Shown here piece after piece: positions 7,239-16,735 of a stretch of DNA of 47,927 bases; positions within the stretch are counted from its first letter, which is position 1, and each line of letters begins with the position of its first letter. The notes under the pieces were generated by a model that was not told where the DNA came from, searched no databases, and saw only the letters and a list, made by a program, of their open reading frames with translations. Position numbers and translations under genes: made by a program. Where the stretch lies: NCBI GenBank assembly GCA_029228645.1, contig JAPTHR010000016.1:1-47927 (forward strand), given 5' to 3'. The DNA comes from Gammaproteobacteria bacterium Milos-ODIII6. Lineage in GTDB: Bacteria > Pseudomonadota > Gammaproteobacteria > Chromatiales > Chromatiaceae.

Positions 7239-10200
7239 ATGGCGACACAAGATAGATCCCACGCCCTGCTCCCGTACCTGGCCTGGCTCGGCTTTGTCAT
7301 CTACGGCAGCCTGCTGCCCTTTGAGCTCCGGGACATCTCACTCGACCAGGGTATCGAGTCATTTTTCAACATTCGTTATCTCGACCTCGGCGTGGTTTCG
7401 CGTGCCGACTGGGTAGCGAACATCCTGCTCTACATTCCTCTTGCTTATCTGGGTTGTAACTGGGTCGCCGGCAAACACCGCAATGCGGCGATGCGCGGCT
7501 TCGCCGTATTCGTGGTGCTGTTTCTTTGCGGAGTCACTGCCATTGGGGTGGAGTTCACGCAGACCTTTTTCGCTCCGCGCACGGTCTCGCTCAACGATCT
7601 ACTGGCGGAAGGAATTGGGACCCTAATCGGCATCTTCGTCTGGCTGACCCAGGAAAGACGTATCCGCTCGACGTGGCGTGCGCTCGCGCAGGGCGGCAGG
7701 CAATCGATTCTGGCCGCGATCGCGATGTACGGCGTTCTTTACCTCCTGCTGGCGCTGTTTCCCTTTGATTTCCTTATTTCCTACCAGGAGCTCGAGCGGA
7801 AGGTCTCATCGGATTTCCTGGGCTGGGTCTTCGCGGCCAATTGCGGACTGGGGCTTCGCTGCTTGGCCCAACAGGTTGGCGAGATCGCGGCGATTCTGCC
7901 GCTGGGGGTGTTGCTGGCACTCGCGAACCCCAGTATCAGCTTGAAAAGGGTCTTCCTCGCCGGCGCCGCGATCAGCCTGGCGATCGAGCTGATCCAGTTG
8001 TTCCTGGCCTCGGGGACAACCCAGGGCGCCTCGGTCCTGCTGCGTGGTGGCGGGCTTGCCGCCGGCATCTACCTTGGGCAATACCTGCATAGTAACGGAG
8101 TCGGCCTGATCGCCGGTCTCGTGCGGCGGCTCTTCCCTTTCCTGCTCCTGCCGTATCTGGCGTTCATCGCCGGGCTCAACAGCTGGTACTCGGGCACCTG
8201 GGTCGGCCTCTCGACGGCATGGGCGAGAATCCCCGACCTCGCGTTCCTGCCCTTCTATTACCAGTATTTCACCACGGAGACGCATGCGGTCGCGAGCCTG
8301 TTGGCGCAGATGACCATGTACGCGCCGATCGGGATCGCCGTATGGGCATTCACACCGGGAGAGAGCCAGACCGCTCGCCCAGGACTGAAACGAGCAGCCA
8401 TCATGGCAGCGTTGGCGTCTCTGCTCGTTGAAACCGGCAAACTGTTCATCCCGCCCCTGCACCCGGATTTCACCAACCTGGTGATTGCCGCTTCCGGGTC
8501 CGCATTCGCCTGTTGGTTGGCATCCTGGATCTCGGCCGCTGTCACTCACAGGGACGATGCGGCTCCGCCCCCTGTGACTGAGGAAAAACCAGATTCCGAT
8601 ACTGCCACTACAGCGCCCCTGGCGCCTGCGAAAAGAACGACCCCAAACCTCCCCCCACCCCAACCAATCGGCATATTGCTCAGCGCATTTGCCGCCATAG
8701 CCACAGCGGCCGGGATCTTCCACTATCCACTGCTGGCCCCGCTGCTCGCGCTCGGTCTCGCCGCCTACGCGTTCGCCCTTTATCGCAACCCTTGGCTCTG
8801 GCTAGCGGCGCTGCCAATCGCGCTGCCAATCCTGGACTTCAGTCCGTTGAGCGGCCGCCAGGTGCTGGATGCCTTCGACCTTTTGGTGCTGACGTCGCTG
8901 GCGATCGGGTATTGGAAACTGTATCCACTTCGGACACACCCATGGCCGCGAGACATGCTGGCCTGGGCGGTACTTTTTCTCTGGACCAGCTGGATGATCG
9001 CCTTTGGGCGTGGCATCTGGCCCTGGCTGGACGTACCAGAGTCACAGGTCGCCGGGTCACACACGCCGCTGGAAGCCTGGATCGTGGGGAAAGGACTACT
9101 CTGGGCCCTCCTTCTCGTGCCCTTGCTGCGCAGGCTGCCTGAAGAGCAGACGGCCCGGGCGCAGAACCTGTTCCTGAACGGCGCCGTGATTGGCCTGGCT
9201 CTACTGAGCATGATGGTTCTCTGGGAGCGCCAGGTATTCGTCGGCCTGACCGACTTCAAGAACGTCTTCCGCGTCACAGGGACCTTCGCCAGCATGCACA
9301 CAGGCGGCGCCTATATCGAGGCCTATCTCGCGTTTGCCTTCCCAATCCTGGCCGTCTGGATACTGCGCCAACACAGTTGGGGATACCGGTTGCTCGGCCT
9401 CGTGGTAATTGCAGCCAGTGCCTACGCGATGTCGGTGACCTACTCCCGTGGAGGCTACGCGGGACTGATCCTGAGTTTGATCGTCGTAACACTCGGAGTC
9501 GTATTGAAAAGGCGCCATGGCATACGACATGCCGGAATCGCATTGGCGGCGACCGCGCTCGGGGCTATCGCAATTGGCCTGCCCGTCCTGTCAGGTGAAT
9601 TCGCCCAGTCCCGCCTGAACCGATCGGTGGAAGATCTGCAGATCCGGCTGTCGCACTGGCGCCAGGCGGTCTCCTTTATGAACGATGGCGTGTTGACCGC
9701 CGCGACAGGCATGGGCTTCGGTCGCTACCCGACACAGTATCTCTACGGTATCGAGCCCGGCCGTTATTCACCCGGCAGCTTCAGCATCCTGCGCGGCCCC
9801 GACGGCGCGAACTTCCTCCGTCTGACCCCCGGTGACGCCCTGTATCTCGAACAGGTGATCGACGTCGAACCAGAAACCCGTTACACCCTCAGTGCTCGGA
9901 TCCGTCTTCCTACCGGCGCAACAACCCTGAGCGTACCGATCTGCGAAAAGGCGCTGCTGTACTCCTTCGGCTGCGAATGGAATCACTTAGTGCCGCAAAA
10001 GCAGGAAGGCTGGCAGGAGATCAGCATACCCATCCAAACCGGCAATATCGGAGCTGGCAGGTTTTGGCCAGGACGGCCGGTCAAGCTGTCGTTGTACAAC
10101 TCCGGTTCTGCCAACGTGCTGGATGTCGATTGGATCAGCCTGACATCGGCCGATGGCACGGAAGTTCTTGCCAACGGCGGATTCGATTCAGGCGCCAATC

Positions 10201-10532
10201 GTTGGCTGTTCGTCACCGACCGAGACCTCGCCTGGCACATCCACCAACAGGAGGTGGAGACCTACTTTGCTCAAGGCATCCTCGGACTGCTCGCGTTGTT
10301 AGCGCTGGTGGTCTCTGCGGCCCGCATACTTGGACGTGGCATGAGGGCAGGCTGCACCTTTTCGCTGGCCCTTGGAGGGGCCCTCGCCGGGTTCCTGGTA
10401 GTGGGCCTGCTCGGCAGCACCGTGGATACGGCCCGCCTGTCGATGCTGTTCTATTTCGGCGCACTGGCCGGGACGTTGATGGCGGATAATGGGCGACGCG
10501 TCAGGCTACGCAGGCCCAAAGCGAACAGGTGA
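7239..10532 (+). CDS. VanZ-like / O-antigen ligase-polymerase fusion membrane protein
   Basis: A 1097-residue polytopic membrane protein. Residues ~8-130 are a VanZ-like domain (GSLLPFELR, WVANILLYIPLAYLG, GVEFTQTFFAPRTVSLNDLLAEGIGT). Two more VanZ-like helix bundles follow (to ~275 and ~430), then a Pro/Thr-rich linker (~440-475). From ~480 there is a second set of helices of Wzy/WaaL O-antigen ligase type, with the motif YSRGGYAGL at ~735. A soluble insertion at ~848-1000, bounded by helices, has the look of a carbohydrate-binding-module beta sandwich (LTPGDALYLEQVIDVEPETRYTLSARIRLP; VLANGGFDSGANRW). The last ~90 residues are again membrane helices. EPS polymerisation or ligation with the insertion in the periplasm is inferred. 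Clusters with EPS sugar transferases are consistent. Confidence 0.8.
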   Translation: MATQDRSHALLPYLAWLGFVIYGSLLPFELRDISLDQGIESFFNIRYLDLGVVSRADWVANILLYIPLAYLGCNWVAGKHRNAAMRGFAVFVVLFLCGVTAIGVEFTQTFFAPRTVSLNDLLAEGIGTLIGIFVWLTQERRIRSTWRALAQGGRQSILAAIAMYGVLYLLLALFPFDFLISYQELERKVSSDFLGWVFAANCGLGLRCLAQQVGEIAAILPLGVLLALANPSISLKRVFLAGAAISLAIELIQLFLASGTTQGASVLLRGGGLAAGIYLGQYLHSNGVGLIAGLVRRLFPFLLLPYLAFIAGLNSWYSGTWVGLSTAWARIPDLAFLPFYYQYFTTETHAVASLLAQMTMYAPIGIAVWAFTPGESQTARPGLKRAAIMAALASLLVETGKLFIPPLHPDFTNLVIAASGSAFACWLASWISAAVTHRDDAAPPPVTEEKPDSDTATTAPLAPAKRTTPNLPPPQPIGILLSAFAAIATAAGIFHYPLLAPLLALGLAAYAFALYRNPWLWLAALPIALPILDFSPLSGRQVLDAFDLLVLTSLAIGYWKLYPLRTHPWPRDMLAWAVLFLWTSWMIAFGRGIWPWLDVPESQVAGSHTPLEAWIVGKGLLWALLLVPLLRRLPEEQTARAQNLFLNGAVIGLALLSMMVLWERQVFVGLTDFKNVFRVTGTFASMHTGGAYIEAYLAFAFPILAVWILRQHSWGYRLLGLVVIAASAYAMSVTYSRGGYAGLILSLIVVTLGVVLKRRHGIRHAGIALAATALGAIAIGLPVLSGEFAQSRLNRSVEDLQIRLSHWRQAVSFMNDGVLTAATGMGFGRYPTQYLYGIEPGRYSPGSFSILRGPDGANFLRLTPGDALYLEQVIDVEPETRYTLSARIRLPTGATTLSVPICEKALLYSFGCEWNHLVPQKQEGWQEISIPIQTGNIGAGRFWPGRPVKLSLYNSGSANVLDVDWISLTSADGTEVLANGGFDSGANRWLFVTDRDLAWHIHQQEVETYFAQGILGLLALLALVVSAARILGRGMRAGCTFSLALGGALAGFLVVGLLGSTVDTARLSMLFYFGALAGTLMADNGRRVRLRRPKANR

Positions 10533-10537
10533 GACCT

Positions 10538-10778
10538 TGGGCGGGGACGTAGGAGCCAGCTTGCTGGCGAAGGAGACGCAAGCCTATCCCCAGCCCTTGT
10601 TCTTCGCGGCCGAGGCCGCTCCTACCGAACGGAAAGGGATCGGAGTCGATTCCGACTCCGATCCCTAGCACACACGTGTAGAAGCGGCCATGGGCGGGGA
10701 CGTAGGAGCCAGCTTGCTGGCGAAGGAGACGCAAGCCTATCCCCAGCCCTTGTTCTTCGCGGCCGAGGCCGCTCCTAC
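10538..10778. repeat. Two copies of an 88-bp REP pair (BIME-like)
   Basis: Positions 10538-10625 and 10691-10778 are near-identical, 153 bp apart. Each contains two opposed 23-bp REP units that begin GTAGGAGC and end GCGAA/GGCGAA (10549-10571 and 10603-10625; 10702-10724 and 10756-10778), each a hairpin of its own. These are the same REP family as the big array at 28639-29583. The region separates the convergent VanZ/ligase gene and LMW phosphatase gene and may act as a bidirectional transcription block. Confidence 0.9.
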
Positions 10779-11254
10779 GGTTTCAGTTCCGCTTGGATAC
10801 GAGCGGTCACCCCCTCCATCGCCGCTTCCAGCATCCCGGCCACGCGCTCAAATCCCGCGACGTTGCCGTAGTAGGGGTCGGGCACCTCTCCTTCGACGAC
10901 ATCAGGTGCGAAATCCATAATCAGACCCAGCTTGTGTCGCTGGTCCTCGGGACACTTTTCCGATAGCGCATCATGGTGCCTGCGGTCCATGCACAGGATA
11001 AGATCGTGAGCTTCGAAATCCACCTGGGTGAACTGGCGCGCGCGCATCGATTTCAGTTCCACCCCCATTTTGCGCACCACCTTCTGCGCCCGGGCATCGG
11101 GGCGCTGCCCCTTGAGGGCGTGTGTTCCCGCCGAGTCCACCCTTACGTGCCTCTTCAATCCGACACGATCCATTGCCTGGCTCAACAACCCCGCGGCCAT
11201 CGGGGAGCGACAGATATTGGCGGTGCAAACCATCAGGACCGAATACTTGCGCAT
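10775..11254 (-). CDS. Low-molecular-weight protein-tyrosine phosphatase (Wzb/Etp type)
   Basis: 159 residues, the normal length for the family. The P-loop near the N-terminus reads VCTANICRSP (nucleophile Cys10, Arg16), and the general-acid Asp126 lies in DPYYG. Thr11-Ala12 replace the more common xGN start of the loop. Cytoplasmic LMW-PTPs of this kind dephosphorylate the tyrosine-rich tail of Wzc-like kinases in exopolysaccharide export, which suits the EPS context; no kinase is in the window. It is the last gene of the prsT operon, 24 nt after the kelch gene. Its stop codon TAG is the first part of a REP element, so the C-terminus was fixed or trimmed by REP insertion. Confidence 0.9.
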   Translation of the reverse strand: MRKYSVLMVCTANICRSPMAAGLLSQAMDRVGLKRHVRVDSAGTHALKGQRPDARAQKVVRKMGVELKSMRARQFTQVDFEAHDLILCMDRRHHDALSEKCPEDQRHKLGLIMDFAPDVVEGEVPDPYYGNVAGFERVAGMLEAAMEGVTARIQAELKP

Positions 11255-11278
11255 ACGCTCAGTCGATCTTCACGAGCA

Positions 11279-12574
11279 TTAGTCGAAGGTCAGGAGTTCG
11301 AGATGCAAAGCCCACACGGTCGGGCGCTCCTTGCGCCCGCCTTGCAGGAGATAGAAGACGCGGTTGGCCGAATCGTAGACCAGACTGTAGTTCATGCCTA
11401 CAAAGGGTAGCCCGGCCTCGGGCAGTTTGTGATAGGTGTTGGCCTTGGGGTCGTATACGAAGGTGCTGCTGGCCCCCTCGCCTTCCCCATCCTCCGGCGA
11501 CGGGTCGTCGAACACCGCCAGAATCACCCCGTTATGTTGATCGAAAGCCGCCGGCACATGTCGGTCCCCCGCACAGGCATCACCGCCAGGATCTCTCTTT
11601 TCCCATCGACCCATCACACCCACATCGAGCCCTGGGTTATATACCCAGACCGCGCAATTCTCGTCCTGGCCGCCAAATACGAGAAAATTCTTGTGTAGCG
11701 AATCGTACACCAGGGTGTGGTGCATCTCGTGGTGGGATTCGCTCGATACCTCCAGCCAGTGTTCACGATCCGGGGCCAATTCCCACAGACCCTTTCGGCT
11801 GTAGCTCAGGATGATATCCCGTTCGCTGTCGTAGGCGGACGCACCACCGAAATCAAAGGGCGTGACGCCGTCCAGGCCATCGAGCGCACGCCACTCGCGG
11901 GTCTTCAGTTGGTAGATCCAGGTCGGGTGCTTCTTATCCCCGCGCACGACCCTCAGTGCCGGATTGTGAAACGGCGCGGACGTCACCACCAGCGCATCGA
12001 GTTGCGGGTCAAAGACGAGGTTCGCTTGGGTGTGCATTGCCCACGGACGCGCCGCCGCATCGTCACCGGCAACCGGCTGACCTTTCTCGTTCAGACGGTA
12101 ACTGCGGCGACGGTCCGGCGGATAGTGTTCCGACCAACGCAGGATCAGCGGGTCGAACTCGTGAATGCCGTTGTCCCAGTTCTCCCCATGGGTATCAGAC
12201 CCGAACACGAAATACTTCTTTCGGCGGGCGTCATAGGCAGCACCGGAATGTCGCTGGCGCGTCCAGGTGATCGTGTAGGGCAGCCCTACCTCGACCCATC
12301 GGTTGGGTGGAAGTTCAGGCAGGTTGTCCTCCATAGCCGCGGGAGCGGTGTTACCGGAATTATCGGATTGGGTCGTACGCATGACCACAAAGATAACTGC
12401 CAGAGTGACCGCAACGGCCAAGGTGAACAACAATGGCTTTATCAGCGGACGCTTACTCTGACGTGCCTTCTTCTTGGATCGCACCCGCACCTTGACCCGC
12501 TGGCGGTGCCGATGCCGGGAACCGCTGCTACGATGCGGCCTGCTCGATTCTCTTTGATTTCTATCGTCGGGCAT
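11279..12574 (-). CDS. Membrane-anchored kelch-like beta-propeller protein
   Basis: 431 residues. A strongly basic cytoplasmic N-terminus (~45 residues, many R/K/H) precedes one membrane helix (~46-67, LLFTLAVAVTLAVIFVVM), so the rest is periplasmic. From ~90 onward there are repeated propeller blades with kelch/galactose-oxidase-like phrases such as HSGAAYDARRKKYFVFGS, ASAYDSERDIILSYS, HHTLVYDSLHKNFLVFGG and MNYSLVYDSANRVFYLLQGG. It lies 20 nt downstream of the protease gene and 24 nt upstream of the phosphatase gene, so all are probably co-transcribed. AGGATCAGG upstream of the ATG can serve as ribosome site. A binding or scaffold role in the envelope is inferred; no enzyme signature is visible. 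Confidence 0.75.
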   Translation of the reverse strand: MPDDRNQRESSRPHRSSGSRHRHRQRVKVRVRSKKKARQSKRPLIKPLLFTLAVAVTLAVIFVVMRTTQSDNSGNTAPAAMEDNLPELPPNRWVEVGLPYTITWTRQRHSGAAYDARRKKYFVFGSDTHGENWDNGIHEFDPLILRWSEHYPPDRRRSYRLNEKGQPVAGDDAAARPWAMHTQANLVFDPQLDALVVTSAPFHNPALRVVRGDKKHPTWIYQLKTREWRALDGLDGVTPFDFGGASAYDSERDIILSYSRKGLWELAPDREHWLEVSSESHHEMHHTLVYDSLHKNFLVFGGQDENCAVWVYNPGLDVGVMGRWEKRDPGGDACAGDRHVPAAFDQHNGVILAVFDDPSPEDGEGEGASSTFVYDPKANTYHKLPEAGLPFVGMNYSLVYDSANRVFYLLQGGRKERPTVWALHLELLTFD

Positions 12575-12594
12575 ATGCGATCATCCTGATCCTT

Positions 12595-13356
12595 TTACCG
12601 AAGCAACCGGCGGACATGCTCGACTGGTATGGCATAACTGATACCGGAAGGGTCGGAGATGGCGGCTTCCTTGGTGCTCTTTACATATACGCTGTTAATC
12701 ACACCAATCACCTCGCCAGTGTCCGTCCGATACACTGGGCTGCCGCTGTTACCCGGGTACGCCGTCCCATCGAGCTGATAGACCAGAAAACGTCGATTCC
12801 GGACACGCTTTATCTGCTCAGCCGTCAACTTCCTCGCCGAATCTGCCGGGTGAACAACTGGCGTAATGGCAGAAATGGTGCCCCGGTGCGTGACAGGATA
12901 CAAACCCAGGGTCATCCCAATTGGAAAGCCGGTAAAAGCGACATCCTCACCCTCTCGCAGAAGACTATCCGGTCCCAAACGCAGGGGTTGCAGATGCCCC
13001 TCGCGTAACCTCAGGACCGCCAGATCGCGATCGGCGTCAGCCCGCTCGAGGACTGCCTTGTGGGCCACCCCGCTTCCACCCCGTCCGGAAAAAACGGCCA
13101 ACTCGCCGGGCTCCTTAGCGTCACGAATGGCCTGGTAGACGTGGTAGTTGGTCACCACTTGGGTACCATCACCGACCACAAAACCGGTTCCCGAGAAAAC
13201 TGAATCGACCTTACGAATGTGTTTTCTCACGGTGCCGATGGCCACGACGCTCGGCCGAACTGCCTCGATGGTAGAAGGCAGGTCAGCGGCGGACAAGCTC
13301 ACTGGTAGCAACCATTGAACCAGAAACAGCAGAACCGGGACTTTAAACAAGCGCAT
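12595..13356 (-). CDS. Secreted trypsin-like (S1/DegP-type) serine protease
   Basis: 253 residues with a signal peptide (MRLFKVPVLLFLVQWLLPVSLSA, cut near 23). The catalytic triad is visible: His72 in VVTNYHVY, Asp111 in ADADRDLAVLRL and Ser204 in YPGNSGSPVY. There is no PDZ domain, so it is shorter than DegP/HtrA. The start at 13356 is the first ATG; a TTG four codons upstream is the alternative, and neither has a strong ribosome site. It sits 35 nt after prsT in the same direction. A role in processing or quality control of exported PEP-CTERM cargo or EPS machinery is inferred from the operon. Confidence 0.85.
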   Translation of the reverse strand: MRLFKVPVLLFLVQWLLPVSLSAADLPSTIEAVRPSVVAIGTVRKHIRKVDSVFSGTGFVVGDGTQVVTNYHVYQAIRDAKEPGELAVFSGRGGSGVAHKAVLERADADRDLAVLRLREGHLQPLRLGPDSLLREGEDVAFTGFPIGMTLGLYPVTHRGTISAITPVVHPADSARKLTAEQIKRVRNRRFLVYQLDGTAYPGNSGSPVYRTDTGEVIGVINSVYVKSTKEAAISDPSGISYAIPVEHVRRLLR

Positions 13357-13391
13357 ACCGAGAAGCAAAAACCAAAGTCGATGGTAGGAAT

Positions 13392-16160
13392 TCAGTTAGG
13401 GCGCAGACGCTGGAGCATCCGCTCCGCTTCCTCCCGTTCTGCGAATCCAGAGGCATCCTGGAGCAGCTCGGACAATAACCGTGTCGCCTCCCAGGTATCG
13501 CCAGAAGCTTCGGCGATCACCGCACTGTGGTAGCGGATAGCGCGGTTGTCCGGCGCTTTCTGTAAAGCCCGTTCGATAGAGCGACGCGCCCGCTCCACTT
13601 GCCCGTTGCTCAACTGGACCATCGCCAGCGTATCCACAATGTCCGGGGATTCAGGCGCCAAATCATAGGCACGTTGTGCATATTCGAGTGCCTTTGCCGG
13701 GTTCCTGTCACGCAGATACCACGCTAAGTCATTCAGTGCCAATATATTGCTGGCATTATTTTGAATTAATTCCTCATAAAGCGCGATTGCCTTATCGAAC
13801 TCGCCTCCCTGGGCGTACGCCCCCGCAAGCGCAAGTGAACTTAGAAAGTCTCCCGGATTATTCTTCACCCACTCTTCCTGGATCTCCACCGAACCCACCG
13901 AGTCCCCGGCGGCCCACTTCTGGCGCGCCAAGGAAAGCATCGTCCACGTATTGGGGGCCTTCTCGAAGACCTTCTCCGACAGGCTTGCCGCTTGCTTCTG
14001 ATCGCCCTCGACGCCCGCCACTACAGCTTTTAGCTTCAGCACATCAGGATGTGCAGGTGCCAGTGTTTCAAGCGCAGCCAGGTGTTCCTGCACCTTCGTC
14101 TCATTGTTCCGCGAACTTGCCAATCGGGCCAGAGCCAGATGAGCTGCGAAATGCTTCGGCGCCAACGCAACGGTCTTCAGCAGCTCCTGCTCCATGGCCG
14201 CGGCATCGTTCAAACCCGCTTGAGCTCGACTCAAGAGGAAATGAAGCTGTGGGTCGTCGGGCTGGCGTTTGATCAATTCAACCAAGCTGAATTTTGCTTC
14301 TGCATACCGCTTTTGCGCCATTTGCGCATAAGTCATTACCTCGAGCACCAGTGGATCTTTCTTGTCCTCTGGGCTTAACGTGACCATCAGGGGTGCCACC
14401 TTTTCCGGCTCCCCCTTGATAAGGTAGTAACGTGCCAGCGTGGCATTGGGTCTTACGGCTTTCGGATGTGCGGATACTGCCTGACGCAGGCGACCGACCA
14501 TCTCGGGTTCGTTCTTCTCGTAGACGCCGAGTGCCACCAGTTTCATCAGCGTATTGAGATCGTCTTTTCGATGCGCAAGCACATTCTCGTAAAGACCACG
14601 CGCCTTTTCATAATCTTTCTCCCTTATCGCAAGGGCTGCCAATGCATGGTTGGCGGCCGGATTGCCGGAATCCAGCCCTCTCGCTCGCTCAAACGCCCTC
14701 ACTGCGGCCTGCTCATCCCCCCGTTGAAGCAAGATACCTCCAATGAGATTCAAGGGTTCCGGGCTGCCTGGCTGATTGTCACGGTAATCCTCAGCAATCC
14801 GCAACGCGCCTTCGATATCCTGTTGGCCGACGAGGTGGCGAACCAGGGCCAAACGCGCCAAGTCAAATCCCGGGTCCTTTTCCAGTGACTTCTCGATATG
14901 CGCCACGCCCTGGTCGGCTTCTCCTGCCGCCAACAATGCCGCTCCCAAGCGTAACTCGGCCCTCGCAGAATTCGGCTGCAGCGAAATCAATTGCTCGAGC
15001 AACGGCACTGCCTGATCCAGTTCCTTTTGGCCGATAAGTGCGGAGGCCAGGATATCCAGTGCCCCCGCGTCGCCTTTGCGAACTGCCACAATGGGACGGA
15101 CCAACTCCTCGGCTCGGGAAAACTCCTGCTTGTTGAGTTCGATTGCTGCCAACAGTTTGCGGACCGCTATGGAAGTCGGGGCTGCCACGAATGCCTGCTC
15201 CGCGTAGTTGTATGCCTGTTCGATATTTCCCTGACCGAAGTGGATCGAAGCAAGGTAATACTTCGGAAGCAACTGCCTATCATCGGTACGCAACGAATGT
15301 TCCAAGGCGACCTTTGCCTCCTCGAGCTTTTTGGCATGAAGGTGAATCAGGCCCTGCGCCAGATGGACAACAGCATGTTTTGGCACTCGCGTCACCAGGA
15401 TATCGACATCCTTCTGGGCGTCTGCATACTTGCTCAGGTCGATACGGACCATGGTCCTGCTGAGCAGATCTCCGGTATTGGCCTGGCGATTGTCGATAGC
15501 CATGGTCAAGGATTTTTCCGCCTCGACCAACTCCTGCTGCGATTTCTGTAGGTTTCCCAGAAGGCTCCACGCTGGCGCGTAATCTGCGTCTATGCCTAGC
15601 ACCCGATCCAGCTCCTCGCGAGCGGCTTCATATTGCTCCTGGAATACAAGCAACTGGGCCCTGGCCACACCGGCATAAGTTGAGTCCGCTGACAGTTGTA
15701 TTGCCTGGTCGATCCGTTTCTGCGCTTCGCCAGGTTCTTTCCGCACCAACTGTCCAAGTCCCTGTGCCGACAACACCTCCGCCTTCGCCAACGCCCCCGA
15801 CAGTTGCTGCAGCGACAAGGCATCGAGTTCCTGGTATTTAGCCTGCCCCAACAGCGCTCGCGCCAGCAGCGGCAACACGGCATCCCCGGCCACGCCGAGT
15901 TGCTCTGCCCTGCGCAACTCTTTTTCCGCTCCCGGCATGTCACCGATCTCGAGGTTCACCACACCCAAAAGACGACGCGCCTGTGCATTTTGCGGGTTTT
16001 GCTGCAGGGCATTTTTCAATTCGATGGCCGCAGAATTCAGATCGCCCGTGTCGAGTAAATCCTGTGCATGCTGAACATACTCCGCATCGTTGACTGTGTT
16101 ACCACAAGCCCCAAGCAGGAGGAACGCCGTGAGCATCAAAAGGCGGCGAATCGCTTCCAT
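13392..16160 (-). CDS. prsT: PEP-CTERM system TPR-repeat lipoprotein PrsT
   Basis: 922 residues, close to the usual ~900 of the PEP-CTERM-system TPR lipoproteins. The N-terminal lipoprotein signal MEAIRRLLMLTAFLLLGAC puts the acylated Cys at 19. The rest is an almost unbroken run of 34-residue TPR units (for example DTGDLNSAAIELKNALQQNP, NPAKALEYAQRAYDLAPESP). PrsT is found next to exosortase/EPS genes and is thought to be an envelope-located scaffold for EPS/PEP-CTERM assembly. I chose the ATG at 16160 because it has GGAGGGAG upstream and gives the lipobox at the right place; ATG 16178 is a weaker alternative. First gene of the prsT-protease-kelch-phosphatase operon. Confidence 0.9.
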   Translation of the reverse strand: MEAIRRLLMLTAFLLLGACGNTVNDAEYVQHAQDLLDTGDLNSAAIELKNALQQNPQNAQARRLLGVVNLEIGDMPGAEKELRRAEQLGVAGDAVLPLLARALLGQAKYQELDALSLQQLSGALAKAEVLSAQGLGQLVRKEPGEAQKRIDQAIQLSADSTYAGVARAQLLVFQEQYEAAREELDRVLGIDADYAPAWSLLGNLQKSQQELVEAEKSLTMAIDNRQANTGDLLSRTMVRIDLSKYADAQKDVDILVTRVPKHAVVHLAQGLIHLHAKKLEEAKVALEHSLRTDDRQLLPKYYLASIHFGQGNIEQAYNYAEQAFVAAPTSIAVRKLLAAIELNKQEFSRAEELVRPIVAVRKGDAGALDILASALIGQKELDQAVPLLEQLISLQPNSARAELRLGAALLAAGEADQGVAHIEKSLEKDPGFDLARLALVRHLVGQQDIEGALRIAEDYRDNQPGSPEPLNLIGGILLQRGDEQAAVRAFERARGLDSGNPAANHALAALAIREKDYEKARGLYENVLAHRKDDLNTLMKLVALGVYEKNEPEMVGRLRQAVSAHPKAVRPNATLARYYLIKGEPEKVAPLMVTLSPEDKKDPLVLEVMTYAQMAQKRYAEAKFSLVELIKRQPDDPQLHFLLSRAQAGLNDAAAMEQELLKTVALAPKHFAAHLALARLASSRNNETKVQEHLAALETLAPAHPDVLKLKAVVAGVEGDQKQAASLSEKVFEKAPNTWTMLSLARQKWAAGDSVGSVEIQEEWVKNNPGDFLSSLALAGAYAQGGEFDKAIALYEELIQNNASNILALNDLAWYLRDRNPAKALEYAQRAYDLAPESPDIVDTLAMVQLSNGQVERARRSIERALQKAPDNRAIRYHSAVIAEASGDTWEATRLLSELLQDASGFAEREEAERMLQRLRPN

Positions 16161-16672
16161 TTTTTTCTCCCTCTCCATCCAGTACCCCGCCGCAATGGCG
16201 AAAACGTTGTTTGTGTGCGGTCGACGCAATCTTCAGACGGAACCGCCGGCGTTGTCACCCCGTAAAGGCATACGCAAGACTTAGCGAGCCTATTCATCGA
16301 AGCCCTGCTTGCCGATGTGGGACACGCCCGGAATGACCGGCTGATCCGGGGCGGTTCAATCAAAACAGTCTCTCGCCCGGAAATGCTGGCCGACATGGTT
16401 TCTGTTTGGGCCACAAGGCCCCTCAAGTAAACGGCACGATACTCGCTTATCTTGAATTCTTTCAACCGGGGGCAACCGCAATTCGTCAGGATCGAAATCA
16501 TGGGGCCGCAAAGCGGGGTGCGTTCTGGGTTTCTGCATCGCGCGGTTTTTGGCGGGCCCGGTTTCACCGCCGCTTTTCCCAGGCCAATCAACACGCATCA
16601 GGAGACATGTCTGCGGAAAAGCAAACAAGAGCAACCACGCCTTCGCGTATCCGCATGCGCTGGAGCAAACGC
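16161..16672. other. Intergenic upstream of prsT
   Basis: 512 bp with only overlapping unsupported frames on both strands. The prsT promoter must lie here, but I find neither a convincing -35/-10 pair nor a correctly spaced -24/-12 site. Confidence 0.35.
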
Positions 16673-16705
16673 AAAAAACCCCTGCCCGGCAAATCCGGAC
16701 AGGGG
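16673..16705 (-). terminator. Rho-independent terminator of the PEP-CTERM gene at 16736-17722
   Basis: On the minus strand CCCCTGtCCGG pairs with CCGGgCAGGGG (loop ATTTG, one mismatch) and is followed by six T. It lies 30 bp past the stop codon. Confidence 0.85.
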
Positions 16706-16735
16706 TCTCGGTCTATACAACCGACTGGCTAGACC

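Noticed and set aside
11717-12589. 290-codon plus-strand frame opposite the kelch gene
   Set aside because: Antisense shadow of a gene with clear domain repeats and operon context.
16136-16594. 152-codon minus-strand frame upstream of prsT
   Set aside because: Overlaps the prsT start region in another frame, no domain, no ribosome site.
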